From Anaerolineae bacterium (GTDB lineage Bacteria; Chloroflexota; Anaerolineae; Anaerolineales; Anaerolineaceae), in contig JABLWW010000019.1 in the NCBI GenBank assembly GCA_013178295.1, positions 45,794-109,793 on the forward strand: a stretch of 64,000 nt of DNA. Reading direction: 5' to 3'. This document shows positions 40,259-49,300 of this stretch, piece by piece. The translations under genes were made by a program, and so were the position numbers. Every line of letters starts with the position of its first letter. Position 1 is the first letter of the stretch. The notes under the pieces were generated by a model. That model did no database searches and was not told the DNA's origin. It was given only the letters and a program-made list of their open reading frames with translations.

Positions 40259-43200
40259 ATGCGTAAACATCTTTCCCCAAGTCCCCCTGCGGCGCAAACC
40301 CTGCCCAGCGAGGAAACCGACTGGCGCGTCCTGCTCGAGCGTCTGCCTGCTATCTTTTATGCCACCGATGAGCGCACCACCGGCGGGGTTACCTACATCA
40401 GCCCGCAGATTGCCCGTTTGGGCTACACCCCTGAGGAGTGGCTGGCAGACCCCGACAGCTTTGTCAAAGCCTTGCACCCCGAAGACCTGGAGCGCGTGCT
40501 GAGTGCGCTGGCGCGCATGCGCGCCGAGGGCAAGCCGCAGACGCTGGAATACCGTCTGGTGGGCAAGGATGGGCAGACGGTTTGGTTTCGCGATGAATGC
40601 GTCCTGCGCTATGATGAAAACGGGCAGCCGATCGGGCTGGAGGGGGTTTTGCTGGATATTACTGATCAGAAAGAAGCCAAGCATAAAGCTGCTCATCTCA
40701 GCCTGCTGCACGCCGTGCTGCTGCGCGCCAGCCAGTCAATTGCCCGCTGCCGTGACCCCGAGGAACTGCTGGAGAACATCTGCCGCACGCTGGTAGAGGA
40801 GAGCGCGGTGTGTATGTGCTGGGTTGGGCTGTATGACCCGTTGGAGGATGAACTCAGCCTGGCGGCTGCGGCGGGCGGCGTCTGCCTGCAGCACGCAGAC
40901 CGGCAGCAGATGCTTGCATTTTTGCTGCCCCCAGCGCAGGCTGCCATCGCCAGCGGCGAGACGCTGGTTTGCAACGATCTACGCGATGAAGAAGCGCAGT
41001 GGGCGCGGGAGGCGGCTGAGCGCAGCGGGCGCTCTTTAGCGGTTTTTCCGCTGTGTATGGAAAACACCGTGCGCGGGGTTTTGGCGCTGTACGCTGCCGA
41101 AGCCTATTTCTTCGACCGTGAGCATGTACAGCTGTTTACCGATTTGGCGCAGAGCGTGGCGCTGGCGCTGGAAAATATCCGCAATGAAGCCGAGCACCGT
41201 CAGGCAGAGATTGCCCTGCGGCTTTCGGAGGAGAAGCACCGTCTGTTGTTCGAGACGATGACACAGGGCGTGGTCTATCAGGATGAGGACGGCTTTATCT
41301 TTTCCGCCAACCCGGCGGCGGAGGAGATTTTGGGGCTGACGCTGGAGCAGATGCAGGGGCGCACGTCCTTTGACCCGCGCTGGCATGCCATCCATGAGGA
41401 CGGCAGTGACTTCCCCGGCAATGAGCACCCGGCGATGGTGGCGCTGCGCAGCGGGCGGCCAGTGCGTGATGTGGTCATGGGCGTCTTTAATCCGCAGAGC
41501 AACAGCTACCGCTGGATTAACATTCATGCTGTGCCCCTCTTTCGCCAGGGCGAAAGCCGTCCGTATCAGGTCTATACGGTCTTTGAGGACATCACCGCCC
41601 GCCGCCATGCCGAAGAGGCACTGCGTGAGAGCGAGGAGCGCTTGCGCGGTGTGGTGGAGCAGTCAGCGGATGGGATTGTCATCACCGATGCGCACGGCAT
41701 CATTATCACTTGGAACGCCGCCCAAGAGCGGTTGACGGGTATTCCCGCCGCCGAGGCGCTGGGGAGACCGATCTGGGAGGTGCAGTACGAGGCGGCGCTG
41801 GAGGAAGATAAAGCCCCCCAGCGGCTGGAAGACTTGAAAGGGATGATCGCCGCCTTTTTGGAAAGCGGGCGGGCGCCGTGGGCGGGCAGGGTGAGCGAAA
41901 TCAGATTCCGCCGCCGCGACGGACAGGTGCGCATCATGCAGAGCGTTACCTTTGGCATCCACTGCCGCGGCGGGTGGATGTTATGTAGCATCGCCCGCGA
42001 TGTGAGCGAGCAGAAAATGGCGGATGAGCGCTTGGAGCTGCAAAGTGCGGCGCTGGAGGCGGCTGCCAGCGGGATCGTCATCACTGACCGCGACGGCGTC
42101 ATCCAGTGGGTCAACCCGGCTTTCTGTCGTCTGACGGGCTATAGCTGGGGGGAGGTTATCGGGCAGAACCCGCGCATTTTGCAATCCGGGCGGCATTCCA
42201 AAGCCTTCTACGAGCAGATGTGGAATACGATCCTCGGCGGTAAAGAGTGGCGCGGCGAGCTGATCAACCGCCGCAAGAACGGGCAGCTGTATGTGGAGCA
42301 GGCGATCATCACCCCTGTCAAAGATTTCAATGGGCAGGTAACGCATTTCATCGGCATCAAAGAGGAGATTACCGAGCGCAAACAGCGCGAGAAGGAGCTG
42401 CAAGCCGCGGCGGCGCTCAGCCAGGCGCTGCGCGCCGGGCTTTCGCAAGCAGAGACGCTGCAAGCGATTATCACGCAGATGATGAAAGCCACCCAGTCGG
42501 ATGGCGGTTCGCTGGTGGTGTTTGACCCGCACAGCGGTGATGGGCGCGTCGAAGCCGCCGTCGGCGTTCTGGCGCATGTGCAGGGCAAGATCATCCCGCG
42601 CGGTATGGGCATCAGCGGCTATGTGGCGCAGAGCGGCAAACCCTATCGCAGCGTCGACCCTGTCCATGACCCGCTTCTCTATCTGCCGCAGATCCCGCAG
42701 GACATGCGCTCGCTGTTGTGTCTTCCTCTGGTGGCGCAGCAGAAGACGATCGGCACGGTGCTTGTCGTCAGCCGCGGCGCGCTGGAGGAAGCAGAGGAGC
42801 GTCTGCTCAACCTGATGGCGGATACCGCCGCAGGCGTCATTCAGCGTACCCTGCTGCAGACGCAGACCGAGCGCCGTCTTGCGCGTCTGACCACCCTGCG
42901 GGCGATGGATGAAGTCATCAGCGGCACGCTGGAGCTCAAGCTGCTGCTCAACCTTCTGCTGGAGCATATCCTGGGCGAATTGAAAATAGATGCGGCTGGC
43001 GTTCTGCTAGAGAACCGCTACACCCACATCCTCGAATTCGCCGCGGCGCGCGGTTTCCGCACCGATATGCCTGTCAAACTGCGTCTGCGGGTGGGCGAGG
43101 GCGGCACCGCCAAAATGTTTTTTGAACGCGCCCCCATCTATGCCCCCGACCTGGAACCCCTGCTGGAGGGCTGGGCGCATCCCGAACTGGTGCGCGGTGA

Positions 43201-43966
43201 GGGTTTTGTCTCATATTACGGGCTGCCGCTGGTTTCCAAAGGGCGGGTGATCGGCTTGCTGGAGCTGTTTCACCGCTCGCGGCTGGAAGCCGATAGCGAG
43301 TGGATTGGCTTTTTGGAGACGCTTGCCGGGCAGCTGGCAATTGCCATCGAAAATGCCCTGCTCTTTGAAGATTTGCAGCGCTCCAACCTGGAGCTTTCGC
43401 TTGCCTATGACGACACGATTGCCGGGTGGTCGCAGGCGCTTGACTTGCGCGACCGCGAGACCGAGGGGCACACCCAGCGCGTTACCGACCTGACGCTGGC
43501 GCTGGCGACGGTGATGGGCGTGCGCGGCGATGACCTGATCCACATCCGCCGCGGAGCGCTGCTGCATGATATTGGCAAGATGGGTATCCCGGATGCCATC
43601 CTGCTCAAACCTGGGGCGCTGGATGAGCGCGAGTGGGAAATCATGCGCCACCATCCGATCTATGCCTATCAGATGCTGCTGCCCATCAGTTATCTGCGCC
43701 ATGCGCTGGATATCCCCTACTGCCACCACGAGAAATGGGATGGGACGGGCTACCCGCGCGGGCTGAAGGAAAATGAGATACCGCTGGCGGCGCGCATCTT
43801 TGCTGTGGCGGATGTGTGGGATGCGCTCACCTCCAACCGCCCCTACCGCAAGGCGTGGAGCCGCCAGCAGGCGCTGGAGTATATCCGTCAGCAGACAGGC
43901 AAACACTTTGACCCGCTGGTGGTGGATGCGTTTCTCAGCCACATCCAGCGCTGGGAGGAGATGTGA
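40259..43966 (+). CDS. Multi-PAS/GAF sensor HD-GYP phosphodiesterase
   Basis: 1235-aa cytoplasmic cyclic-di-GMP-type phosphodiesterase. Order: PAS (about 30-140), GAF (150-305), PAS (320-450), PAS (455-590), PAS (595-715), GAF (725-870), GAF (880-1045), HD-GYP (about 1055-1235). The catalytic motifs are complete: LLHDIGKMGIPDAILLKPG at about 1101, RHHPIYAYQML, HHEKWDGTGYPRGL at about 1154 and VADVWDALTSNRPYR. Such enzymes hydrolyse c-di-GMP to pGpG/GMP, with the PAS/GAF array as input. It is the last gene of a four-gene run (kinase, REC-HDOD, REC-degenerate HD, this gene) and its start follows the previous stop without a gap, so co-translation is likely. Confidence 0.94.
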   Translation: MRKHLSPSPPAAQTLPSEETDWRVLLERLPAIFYATDERTTGGVTYISPQIARLGYTPEEWLADPDSFVKALHPEDLERVLSALARMRAEGKPQTLEYRLVGKDGQTVWFRDECVLRYDENGQPIGLEGVLLDITDQKEAKHKAAHLSLLHAVLLRASQSIARCRDPEELLENICRTLVEESAVCMCWVGLYDPLEDELSLAAAAGGVCLQHADRQQMLAFLLPPAQAAIASGETLVCNDLRDEEAQWAREAAERSGRSLAVFPLCMENTVRGVLALYAAEAYFFDREHVQLFTDLAQSVALALENIRNEAEHRQAEIALRLSEEKHRLLFETMTQGVVYQDEDGFIFSANPAAEEILGLTLEQMQGRTSFDPRWHAIHEDGSDFPGNEHPAMVALRSGRPVRDVVMGVFNPQSNSYRWINIHAVPLFRQGESRPYQVYTVFEDITARRHAEEALRESEERLRGVVEQSADGIVITDAHGIIITWNAAQERLTGIPAAEALGRPIWEVQYEAALEEDKAPQRLEDLKGMIAAFLESGRAPWAGRVSEIRFRRRDGQVRIMQSVTFGIHCRGGWMLCSIARDVSEQKMADERLELQSAALEAAASGIVITDRDGVIQWVNPAFCRLTGYSWGEVIGQNPRILQSGRHSKAFYEQMWNTILGGKEWRGELINRRKNGQLYVEQAIITPVKDFNGQVTHFIGIKEEITERKQREKELQAAAALSQALRAGLSQAETLQAIITQMMKATQSDGGSLVVFDPHSGDGRVEAAVGVLAHVQGKIIPRGMGISGYVAQSGKPYRSVDPVHDPLLYLPQIPQDMRSLLCLPLVAQQKTIGTVLVVSRGALEEAEERLLNLMADTAAGVIQRTLLQTQTERRLARLTTLRAMDEVISGTLELKLLLNLLLEHILGELKIDAAGVLLENRYTHILEFAAARGFRTDMPVKLRLRVGEGGTAKMFFERAPIYAPDLEPLLEGWAHPELVRGEGFVSYYGLPLVSKGRVIGLLELFHRSRLEADSEWIGFLETLAGQLAIAIENALLFEDLQRSNLELSLAYDDTIAGWSQALDLRDRETEGHTQRVTDLTLALATVMGVRGDDLIHIRRGALLHDIGKMGIPDAILLKPGALDEREWEIMRHHPIYAYQMLLPISYLRHALDIPYCHHEKWDGTGYPRGLKENEIPLAARIFAVADVWDALTSNRPYRKAWSRQQALEYIRQQTGKHFDPLVVDAFLSHIQRWEEM

Positions 43967-43981
43967 ATTTGGGTTTGGGGT

Positions 43982-43999
43982 GATGGGGCAAGCCCCATC
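43982..43999. repeat. GATGGGGCAAGCCCCATC palindrome
   Basis: Perfect 18-bp palindrome in the 33-nt gap between the convergent HD-GYP and FKBP genes. Possibly a bidirectional RNA hairpin, though no T-run follows. Confidence 0.6.
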
Positions 44000-44464
44000 C
44001 TACCCCTGCAGGCGCTCGGCGTCGCTTGCTGGGCGCAGGGCGACAATCTGCACGCTGAAATCCAGCGTCTTGCCTGCCAGCGGGTGGTTGAGGTCGAGCA
44101 GGGCGCGTTCTTCTTCCACCTGCACGATGCGCGCCGGGAGGATGTTGTTTTCGCGGTCGCGGATGCTCAACTCCAGACCGGGCTGGAGGGGAAAATTGGG
44201 CGGGAACATTGCAAGCGGCACGTACATCATCGCCTGCTCGTCCACCTCGCCATAGCCGTCTTCGGGTGCGACATGCACCTCGCGCCGCTGTCCGACCTGC
44301 ATGCCGTACAGCGCCTGCTCAAGCCCGGAGATAATATCGCCCTGTCCCTGGATAAACTCCAGCGGCTCATCCTGTTCCGATTCATCCACCAGCACACCGT
44401 CCACGTGCAGGGTGTACGCCAAACTGACCATCATTCCGTCCTGCACGGTCATTATGTCGTTCAT
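44000..44464 (-). CDS. FKBP-type peptidyl-prolyl isomerase (SlyD-like)
   Basis: 154-aa FKBP with an IF insert, as in SlyD. Motifs: VSLAYTLHVDGVLVDESEQD, PLEFIQGQGDIISGLEQALYGM, GQRREVHVAPEDGYGEVDEQ and the final LLDLNHPLAGKTLDFSVQIV. The His-rich metal-binding tail of E. coli SlyD is missing. It catalyses cis-trans isomerisation of prolyl bonds in the cytoplasm. ATG 44464 has AAGGAG upstream; a TATAAT is at 44514-44519. It is not linked functionally to its neighbours as far as I can see. Confidence 0.93.
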   Translation of the reverse strand: MNDIMTVQDGMMVSLAYTLHVDGVLVDESEQDEPLEFIQGQGDIISGLEQALYGMQVGQRREVHVAPEDGYGEVDEQAMMYVPLAMFPPNFPLQPGLELSIRDRENNILPARIVQVEEERALLDLNHPLAGKTLDFSVQIVALRPASDAERLQG

Positions 44465-44531
44465 TTTAATCTCCTTTTCTGGCTGGGGGTAAGGGAACAG
44501 CCAGTGTGATCCCATTATAACCGTTTCTGGG

Positions 44532-44560
44532 CGGTGCGGGGCGCTGGCATGTCGGGCGCG
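44532..44560 (+). repeat. 29-bp direct repeat, left copy
   Basis: Identical over 29 bp to 45150-45178, same orientation. The two copies bracket the DUF4258/DUF2283 genes. Contains a CATG core between GCGC groups. Confidence 0.85.
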
Positions 44561-44575
44561 CGGCAGCAGGAAAAT

Positions 44576-44788
44576 TCAACCGGCAATTGTCTCAAAGGAT
44601 ACCTTGACCGACTGCGGCGGCAGCCCGGAAAAATTGAGCTTCTCAAAACCAATGACGCGTCCCTGTTTGTCCTTCATCAACACAACTTCTTCGCCAGTTT
44701 CCTCACAGATATATTCGCTCTGCGGATTGCCAAACCAGACCGTCAGCGTGTTCCCTTGACGGTCATAATAGACTTTTACCTCGTCCAT
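44576..44788 (-). CDS. DUF2283 small protein
   Basis: 70-aa protein of the DUF2283 family: VKVYYDRQGNTLTVWFGNPQ, EYICEETGEEVVLMKDKQGR, VIGFEKLNFSGL. The beta-rich pattern matches the family well. Its start overlaps the end of the DUF4258-like gene by 13 nt and is preceded by AAGGAAGG. DUF2283 genes are very often paired with a small DUF4258-type partner, an arrangement similar to a toxin-antitoxin pair in which this would be the antitoxin; function is not established. Base composition is clearly more AT-rich than that of the surrounding genes. Confidence 0.85.
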   Translation of the reverse strand: MDEVKVYYDRQGNTLTVWFGNPQSEYICEETGEEVVLMKDKQGRVIGFEKLNFSGLPPQSVKVSFETIAG

Positions 44789-45108
44789 ATTTGCCTTCCT
44801 TCTTTGATGGCTTCGGTCGGATATGCCGTAATCAAAAAACCTTCTCCGTTCAGCTTTTTAGCAACAGCGCAAATCCACCTGCCTTTTCTTTCCAGTATGT
44901 AAAACAGATAAACTGTCGGGTCTTTCTGGCTGCTCCGAATCTCATCAGGTTGTTCCAGCGCCTTTTTGACATCCAGATCGCGCCCTGCCATGACGGGGTG
45001 TTTGATGGACGTGATGATTTTCCAATAGGAGTGGCTTACACGTACAGAAAAACCGAGCGGTGTGTAAGCCACAAACACATTTTCATGGGCTGGGTGCTCA
45101 TCTGTCAT
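44776..45108 (-). CDS. DUF4258-type protein, possible toxin of DUF2283 pair
   Basis: 110-aa protein: FSVRVSHSYWKIITSIKHPV, then LDVKKALEQPDEIRSSQKDP, VYLFYILERKGRWICAVAKK and EGFLITAYPTEAIKEGRQIW. The arrangement (conserved His, a LxxPDEIRxS segment, and RWxCxVAK) matches DUF4258/BrnT-like small proteins with an RNase-like fold. ATG 45108 is 6 nt downstream of a perfect TATAAT (45115-45120), so the message would be leaderless; the ATG at 45114 overlaps the end of that promoter. It is the first gene of the two-gene cassette. Confidence 0.75.
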   Translation of the reverse strand: MTDEHPAHENVFVAYTPLGFSVRVSHSYWKIITSIKHPVMAGRDLDVKKALEQPDEIRSSQKDPTVYLFYILERKGRWICAVAKKLNGEGFLITAYPTEAIKEGRQIWTR

Positions 45109-45114
45109 AGGCAT

Positions 45115-45120
45115 ATTATA
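45115..45120 (-). promoter_or_regulatory. -10 box of a leaderless promoter (DUF4258 gene)
   Basis: TATAAT, then exactly 6 nt, then ATG 45108 on the minus strand; same spacing as at 2711 and 51958. No clear -35. Confidence 0.55.
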
Positions 45121-45149
45121 CTTCTGAATAGCAAGGGGATGGCTGGCTT

Positions 45150-45178
45150 CGGTGCGGGGCGCTGGCATGTCGGGCGCG
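45150..45178 (+). repeat. 29-bp direct repeat, right copy
   Basis: Perfect match to 44532-44560, separated from it by 589 bp that hold the complete two-gene cassette and its promoter. Confidence 0.85.
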
Positions 45179-45251
45179 TCGAGGCGCGCCTGACAAAATT
45201 GAAAGGTGGTCATTTTGGGCGGTCATAGATATAATAATACTGGTATTTTCA

Positions 45252-46352
45252 ATGAGACATAGTTCTGCCGTCTGCAAAACGCTGCCGCGCGGGGTCTTCC
45301 TGGCAGCTCTTCTTTTGGTATGTGTCCTGGCGGGCTGCGGCGGCGCTTCACCCCAGCCGACGGCTGCGCCGCGCCTGATTATCTACAACTGGGAAGATGA
45401 CCTGCCGCAGAGCGTGCTGGATGATTTCACCGCCGAGACCGGCATCCAGGTGGAGACGCAGACGTATCACTCCTCGCAAGAGGCGCTCGAATCCCTGCGG
45501 CGCGGCGGGGTGTATGACGTTGTCAGCCTCAACAGCCGCTACCTGCCCGCGGCGATAGGCGAAGGGCTGGTATTGCCGCTCAACCCGGCGCGCCTGACCA
45601 ATTTTTATCACATTGACCCCAGCTTCCGCGACCTGACCTTTGACCCCGGCAACCGCTATACTGTGCCCTACAACTGGGGCGTCAGCGGGATTCTCTTCCG
45701 CCGCGACCTGGCAGGGCGCGAACTAACCCGCTGGGCAGACCTGTGGGAACTGGGCATTGAGAGAGGCAAAATTGCCCTGTGGGCAGGCACCCCGCGCGAC
45801 AGCATCGGGCTGACGCTGCGCTCGCTGGGCTATTCCGCCAACAGCGAAGACCCGCGCCATTTGGAGGCGGCGCGTCAGCGTCTGCTGGCGCTGCGTCCGC
45901 AGGTGGTGTTTGTGGAGGATTTTGGTTTGGGAGAGGAGTGCTCTCCGCTGCTGGAGAGCGGTGAGGTAACCGCCGCGCTGGGGTACGCGCTGGATGCCTG
46001 GCGGGCAAAGCCCAACCCCAATATCCACTTTGCCCTGCCGCAAGAGGGCGTTGTACTGTGGATGGAAAATTTTCTCATCCCCGCCAGCAGCCAAAACCCC
46101 GAGGGCGCCATCCAGTTTTTGAACTACTACCTGCGCCCGGAGGTGGCGGCGCGCATTGCCGCACACAATTCCTATGCCACGCCCAACCAGAATGCCCTGC
46201 CGCTGATAGATGCTGAACAGCTGAATGACCCGGTCATCTATCCCCCGCCGCAGGTTCTGCAGAATGCCGAGATTCTCCTGCCGCTGAGCGCGGCTGGCGA
46301 GCAGCAGTACACTGCGCTGTGGGAGGAATTTCTTGCAGGGGGTGCGCAGTGA
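45252..46352 (+). CDS. PotD-like polyamine-binding lipoprotein (NspS-like)
   Basis: 366-aa extracytoplasmic binding protein with lipobox VLAGC (C29). Family motifs: LIIYNWEDDLPQSVLDDFTA (the YNW start of PotD-type proteins), GIQVETQTYHSSQEALESLR, YDVVSLNSRYLPAAIGEGL, TVPYNWGVSGILFRRDL and WMENFLIPASSQNPEGAIQF. A TATAAT stands 16 nt before ATG 45252 with no ribosome site, so the leader is very short. No PotA, PotB or PotC gene is near; instead its stop shares GTGA with a GGDEF-EAL receptor gene. That arrangement is like Vibrio NspS-MbaA, in which the binding protein is a sensor for norspermidine/spermidine, not a transporter subunit. Confidence 0.88.
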   Translation: MRHSSAVCKTLPRGVFLAALLLVCVLAGCGGASPQPTAAPRLIIYNWEDDLPQSVLDDFTAETGIQVETQTYHSSQEALESLRRGGVYDVVSLNSRYLPAAIGEGLVLPLNPARLTNFYHIDPSFRDLTFDPGNRYTVPYNWGVSGILFRRDLAGRELTRWADLWELGIERGKIALWAGTPRDSIGLTLRSLGYSANSEDPRHLEAARQRLLALRPQVVFVEDFGLGEECSPLLESGEVTAALGYALDAWRAKPNPNIHFALPQEGVVLWMENFLIPASSQNPEGAIQFLNYYLRPEVAARIAAHNSYATPNQNALPLIDAEQLNDPVIYPPPQVLQNAEILLPLSAAGEQQYTALWEEFLAGGAQ

Positions 46353-49300
46353 GCGGCGGATGGCTGGCTGGGTTGACGGGCGGCGGTGTGCGGCGTCAAC
46401 TGCTCACGCGCATCGGTGCTGTGCTGCTTGCCACGCTGATTTTGATTGGGGTGCTGGTTGGTGATCGGGTGCACCGTCTGGAAGAGACAAGCTGGCAGGA
46501 GCGTCAACGCGAGGCGGCGCTGGCTGCCGTCAGCCGTGTGGAGGGCTTTTTGGAGCGCCAGCGCATTGTGCTGGACGCGCTGGCAACGCTGGGCAGCGAC
46601 GAGATGCAGGCGCGCGCCGCGGCGGCAGCTAAGATTCTCAGCGAGGACCCCTCTCTGCTTGAAATTCTCGTCCTCTCTCCACAGGGGGAGGTGGCTGCCC
46701 ACATTGACCGCGGGCGCGAGAGCGTTCTGCAGGGTGTTTTCAGCATTCCGCAGTCAAGCTGGTTTCGGGCTGCTCGGCAGGGCAGGGTCTACTACAGCGC
46801 AGTGCAGCTTTCGCCGCGCCGTGACCCCTATATGGTGCTGGCAATCCCAACAGCTGAAGGCGGGGTGGCGGCTGCCCGTGTGGACGCCAGCGCACTGTGG
46901 CAGGTGGTTGCCGCACTGAAGTTTGGCGAAAGCGGGCGCGTCTATCTGCTTGATGCACAGGGCATTGTCATTGCCCACCCCGATTTTGAGCGTGTGCTTG
47001 CCCGTGACAATCTTTCCAGCCATCCGCAGCTGGCGGCATTTATCGCTGCCAGCGAGACGCCCTTTGGCGCAACGCTTGCCCTGGATGGCACGCCCGCCAT
47101 GGCGGTGAAGATGCCCGTGCGCGGGGCGGAGTGGACGGTGGTGGCGGAACTGCCGCAGCGTGAGTACTACGCCGCCACCCGTCAGTTTGGGCTGTATTTG
47201 GGGCTGGTGCTGCTGGCGGGGTTTGTGCTGTTTGCCCTGCTGACCAGCTACACGCTTCAGACGATCATCCTCAGCCCGCTGAGTGCCCTGCACGATGGGG
47301 TACGGCGCATCGGCGGCGGTGACTTGCAGGTGCGCATTACCCCTCAGCGCGATGATGAATTGGGCGAGGTGGCAGACACTTTCAACCGTATGGCGGCAGA
47401 CCTTGCCGAACGTCAGCGCATCATCCAGCAGCAGAGCGCCGAAGCCGCCGCTCAGGCAGAAAAAGAGCGCGCCCGTCTGGCGCTGGAGCGTTACAGCCAT
47501 CAGTTGGAGGCGATTCTGCGCACTGCCGGTTCGCTGCGTGTCAACCTGGCGCACGAGGCGCTGCTGCAAACCCTGGTCGAGGGGGTGGCGCAGGCGCTGG
47601 GGTTTGGCGCGGCCGGGCTGGCGATGTGCGATCCGCAGGGCGAGCGGCTGCGCGTGGTTGCCCACACCGGGCTGCCCCGCCGCTTGGTTGCCGCCGTCAG
47701 CCGCGCCCTGGAGGAGATGCTCCCAGAGCGTTTCTTCCAGCAGATGAAGCGCCACACCCGCTGGGAGAGCAGTTTTTTCATCCCGCGCGGCAAGATTGAC
47801 TGGCTGACCATGACCCTGCGCGATGCCGTGCCGGATGCCTGCGCTTCGTCGCTGGAGGAGTGTCTGGGCGGCTGGGACCGCCACAATGTCATCGTTACCC
47901 TGCTCGAAAAACAGCCCGGGCAGAAGCTGGGGGTGCTGCTGCTCACCCGCTATCACGGTCAGATGCCCATGGGCATCGAGACGCTGCAGGCGCTGGAGGT
48001 GTATGCCAGCCTGACCACTGCTGCGCTGGAGAACGCCCGGCTGTTTGATCAGCTGGAGGATGAGCTGGCTGCCCGCGAGGAAGCCGAGCAGGAACTCAGT
48101 CAGCTGAACCTGGAGTTGGAAGAGCGTGTGGCACAGCGCACCGCCCAGCTTTCGCAGCTCAACGAGGAACTGGTGCGCGAGATCGAAGAGCGCAAACGCG
48201 CCCAAAAAGCCCTGGCAGCCAGCGAGGAGCGTTATGAACTGGCGGTGCGCGGCGCAAACGACGGACTGTGGGATTGGGACCTGCGCAGCGACCGGCTGTA
48301 CCTTTCGCGGCGCTGGAAGGAGATGTTGGGGTATGACGAGGATGCGCTGGATGAGAATGCCGAAGCCTGGTTCAGCCTGATCCACCCCGACGATGTGGAA
48401 TCGGTGAAGATGGCGCTTGCCAACCATCTGCGCGGGCTGAGCGAGTTGTTCGAAATCGAATACCGCATCCGCCACCACGACGGCAGCTACCGCTGGGTGT
48501 TGGCGCGCGGGCTGGCGGTGCGCCGCACGGCGCAGGACGAGGAGGTTGGCGATCTGGAGCAGCTGGGACTGCCCTACCGCATGGCAGGCTCGCAGACCGA
48601 TATCACTGCCCGCAAACAAACTGAGGAGCAGCTGGTGCACGATGCCTTCCACGATACGCTCACCGGACTGCCCAACCGCGCCCTGTTTGTTGACCGTCTG
48701 ACGCATGCCATTGCCCGCACCCGACGCACCCCCGAAAACTCGTACGGCGTGCTGTTTTTAGACCTCGACCGCTTCAAGGTGGTCAACGATAGTTTGGGGC
48801 ACTCGGTGGGTGATGAACTGCTGATTGCGCTGGCAGAGCGGCTGCGCCAGTGTCTGCGGGGGGTGGATACGGCGGCGCGGCTGGGCGGCGATGAGTTTGT
48901 CATCCTGCTGGAGGATATCGGCGACACCAGCCTGGTAACGCAGATTGCCGAGCGCATCCGCCTGGAAATCAAAAAGCCTTTTGCCCTGCACGAGCACACC
49001 ATCCACGTTACTGCCAGTATCGGCGTGGTGCTGGGGACGCTGGGGTATGAGGCGGCAGATGATGTGCTGCGCGATGCCGATATTGCCCTCTACCGCGCCA
49101 AAGCTATGGGCAAAGACCGTTTTGCGGTGTTTGACCCTGTGATGCGCAGCCGCGCCATGCTGCGGCTGACGATGGAAGCCGAAATCCGTCAGGCGATCGA
49201 AAACGGCGAGTTTGAGCTGTATTACCAGCCGATCTTTGCACTGGACGGCGAGCGCATCAGCGGGTTCGAAGCCCTGCTGCGCTGGGTATCCCCTCAGCAT

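Noticed and set aside
38726..40711. 661-codon minus-strand frame over the receiver and HD-GYP genes
   Set aside because: Antisense to confidently identified signalling genes; no motifs.
45252..46352. Binding subunit of a classical spermidine/putrescine importer
   Set aside because: No PotA, PotB or PotC gene nearby, and direct overlap with a GGDEF-EAL receptor gene.
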